Part shown: positions 4,036 through 5,079 of the stretch, piece after piece
Layout of the letters: each line of letters starts with the position of its first letter
Numbering within the stretch: the first letter of the stretch is position 1
Assembly (NCBI GenBank): GCA_020354085.1
Contig: CP070641.1
Span: 648,027 to 653,105 of the forward strand
Direction of reading: 5' to 3'
Length of the DNA: 5,079 nt
DNA from: Pseudomonadota bacterium
Lineage (GTDB): Bacteria; Pseudomonadota; Gammaproteobacteria; Acidiferrobacterales; Sulfurifustaceae
Program-made: the position numbers and the translations under genes
Notes under the pieces: generated by a model
What the model saw: only the letters and a program-made list of their open reading frames with translations
Databases searched by the model: none
Told to the model about the DNA's origin: nothing

Positions 4036-5079
4036 ATGCGTGCGCATCGAATCGCCGTGATTCCTGGTGACGGAATCGGCACAGAAGTCATCGCCGCTGG
4101 CCTAAAGGTGCTCGAGACCCTGCAACGCAGCGACGGCGGCTTCCAACTCGCGACCGAGCATTTTCCGTGGGGTAGCCAGTTCTATCGTGAGCACGGGCAG
4201 ATGATGCCCGACGACGCGCTCGACCAACTCAAGAGGTTTGATGCGATCTTCTTCGGCGCCGTGGGCGCCCCGGATGTCCCCGACCACATCACGCTTTGGG
4301 GTCTGCGGCTCGCGATTTGCCAAGGCTTCGATCAGTATGCCAACGTGCGCCCGACGCGCATCCTCCCCGGCATCAGCTCACCGCTGCGGCATTGCGCGCC
4401 CGGCGATCTCGACTGGGTGATCGTGCGCGAGAACACCGAGGGCGAGTATGCCGGCCACGGCGGGCGGGCGCACCGCGGCCTGCCGAACGAAGTGGCGACC
4501 GAGACTGCCATCTTCACGCGCAGCGGGGTGACGCGCATCATGCGCTTCGCCTTCGACCTCGCGCAACGCCGTCCGCGCAAGCGGCTGACACTCGTCACCA
4601 AGTCGAACGCCCAGCGCCATAGCATGGTGATGTGGGACGAGATCTTCGCCGAGGTGGCGAAAGACTACCCGGCGGTGGAAACCGACCGCGAGCTGGTCGA
4701 TGCCATGACCACGCGCATGGTGCTGAAACCTAAAACGCTCGACGTCATCGTTGCAAGCAACCTGCACGCCGATATCTTGAGCGACCTCGCCGCTGCGCTC
4801 GCCGGCAGCCTCGGCATTGCGCCGACGGCCAATCTCAACCCCGAGCGCACATTCCCCTCCATGTTTGAGCCGATTCACGGTTCGGCCTTCGACATCACCG
4901 GCAAGGGCATCGCCAACCCGATCGCGACATTCTGGAGTGCCGCGCTGATGCTTGAGCACTTGGGTGAAAGCCAGGCCGCGCAGCGGCTCATGCGCGCGAT
5001 CGAGGAGATCACAATGCGCAAGGTCTTCACCCCCGATCTCGGTGGTACCGCGACAACGCGTCAGGTTACTGACGCCGTA
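4036..5079 (+). CDS. Tartrate/D-malate dehydrogenase (beta-decarboxylating family), 3' end cut by window
   Basis: NAD-dependent beta-decarboxylating dehydrogenase, kin to IPMDH (LeuB), DmlA and TtuC. It likely oxidises D-malate to pyruvate and CO2 and/or acts on tartrate. The open frame has 348 codons without a stop at the edge; relatives have about 350-361, so only a few residues are missing. Landmarks: P-G-D-G-I-G (10-15), F-G-A-V-G-A-P (73-79), F-D-Q-Y-A-N-V-R-P (98-106), V-R-E-N-T-E-G-E-Y (130-138; R131, catalytic Y138), T-K-S-N (188-191; catalytic K189), metal-binding D222, D246 and D250, N-L-N-P-E-R-T-F-P-S, E-P-I-H-G-S-A (278-284) and a following D286 that favours NAD over NADP. F-D-Q-Y, D-H-I-T-L-W-G and N-P-E-R-T-F-P-S match DmlA/TtuC better than LeuB. 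The first substrate Arg of the family is Cys95 here, so the exact substrate is open (ttuC or dmlA would be the symbol). It has its own promoter and possible operator. Confidence 0.88.
   Translation, partial: MRAHRIAVIPGDGIGTEVIAAGLKVLETLQRSDGGFQLATEHFPWGSQFYREHGQMMPDDALDQLKRFDAIFFGAVGAPDVPDHITLWGLRLAICQGFDQYANVRPTRILPGISSPLRHCAPGDLDWVIVRENTEGEYAGHGGRAHRGLPNEVATETAIFTRSGVTRIMRFAFDLAQRRPRKRLTLVTKSNAQRHSMVMWDEIFAEVAKDYPAVETDRELVDAMTTRMVLKPKTLDVIVASNLHADILSDLAAALAGSLGIAPTANLNPERTFPSMFEPIHGSAFDITGKGIANPIATFWSAALMLEHLGESQAAQRLMRAIEEITMRKVFTPDLGGTATTRQVTDAV

Noticed and set aside
4378..4959. 193-residue open frame on the - strand inside the tartrate/D-malate dehydrogenase gene
   Set aside because: It is fully antisense to a gene with all catalytic motifs in place; its translation is rich in R, G, A and H and shows no domain.

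Overview
This 5,079-base window is GC-rich and densely coding. It looks like chromosomal DNA from a proteobacterium. The PrpD protein is very close to the enterobacterial type, and GC bias, gene content and a canonical Shine-Dalgarno all fit a betaproteobacterium. That assignment is inference from protein similarity as I remember it, not from a search. I see no tRNA, rRNA, CRISPR, IS element or phage gene. The window reads as core or accessory metabolism, and I did not find an obviously new multi-gene system.

Left part (1-3312, all + strand): a methylcitrate-cycle gene run. It begins inside the 3' part of prpC (2-methylcitrate synthase, 1-465). A small DUF4156-type lipoprotein gene follows (528-845), then prpD (2-methylcitrate dehydratase, 881-2314). 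Two bases later comes acuI (acrylyl-CoA reductase, 2317-3312). Gaps are 62, 35 and 2 bases with no convincing terminator or promoter, so this is probably one transcript. AcuI would make propionyl-CoA from acryloyl-CoA; PrpC condenses propionyl-CoA with oxaloacetate; PrpD dehydrates the 2-methylcitrate. The cluster therefore plausibly links acrylate, 3-hydroxypropionate or DMSP-type C3 carbon to the methylcitrate cycle. The lipoprotein is the odd member.

Middle (3313-4035): a short convergent gap with a hairpin but no T-tract (3313-3343), then a - strand gene for a tandem ACT-domain protein (3344-3760). The 275-base divergent intergenic region (3761-4035) has a promoter-like element facing each way. 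Each element carries a perfect inverted repeat: 3782-3799 at the likely transcript start of the ACT gene, and 3965-3985 just upstream of the -10 box of the right-hand gene. I see nothing recognisable in 3832-3962 between them.

Right part (4036 to the window end, + strand): a nearly complete tartrate/D-malate dehydrogenase of the beta-decarboxylating dehydrogenase family, running off the edge a few residues before its expected end. Its likely products (pyruvate/CO2, or oxaloglycolate and glycerate) join central C3/C4 metabolism, as does pyruvate from the methylcitrate cycle, but it has its own promoter and is not in the prp transcript.
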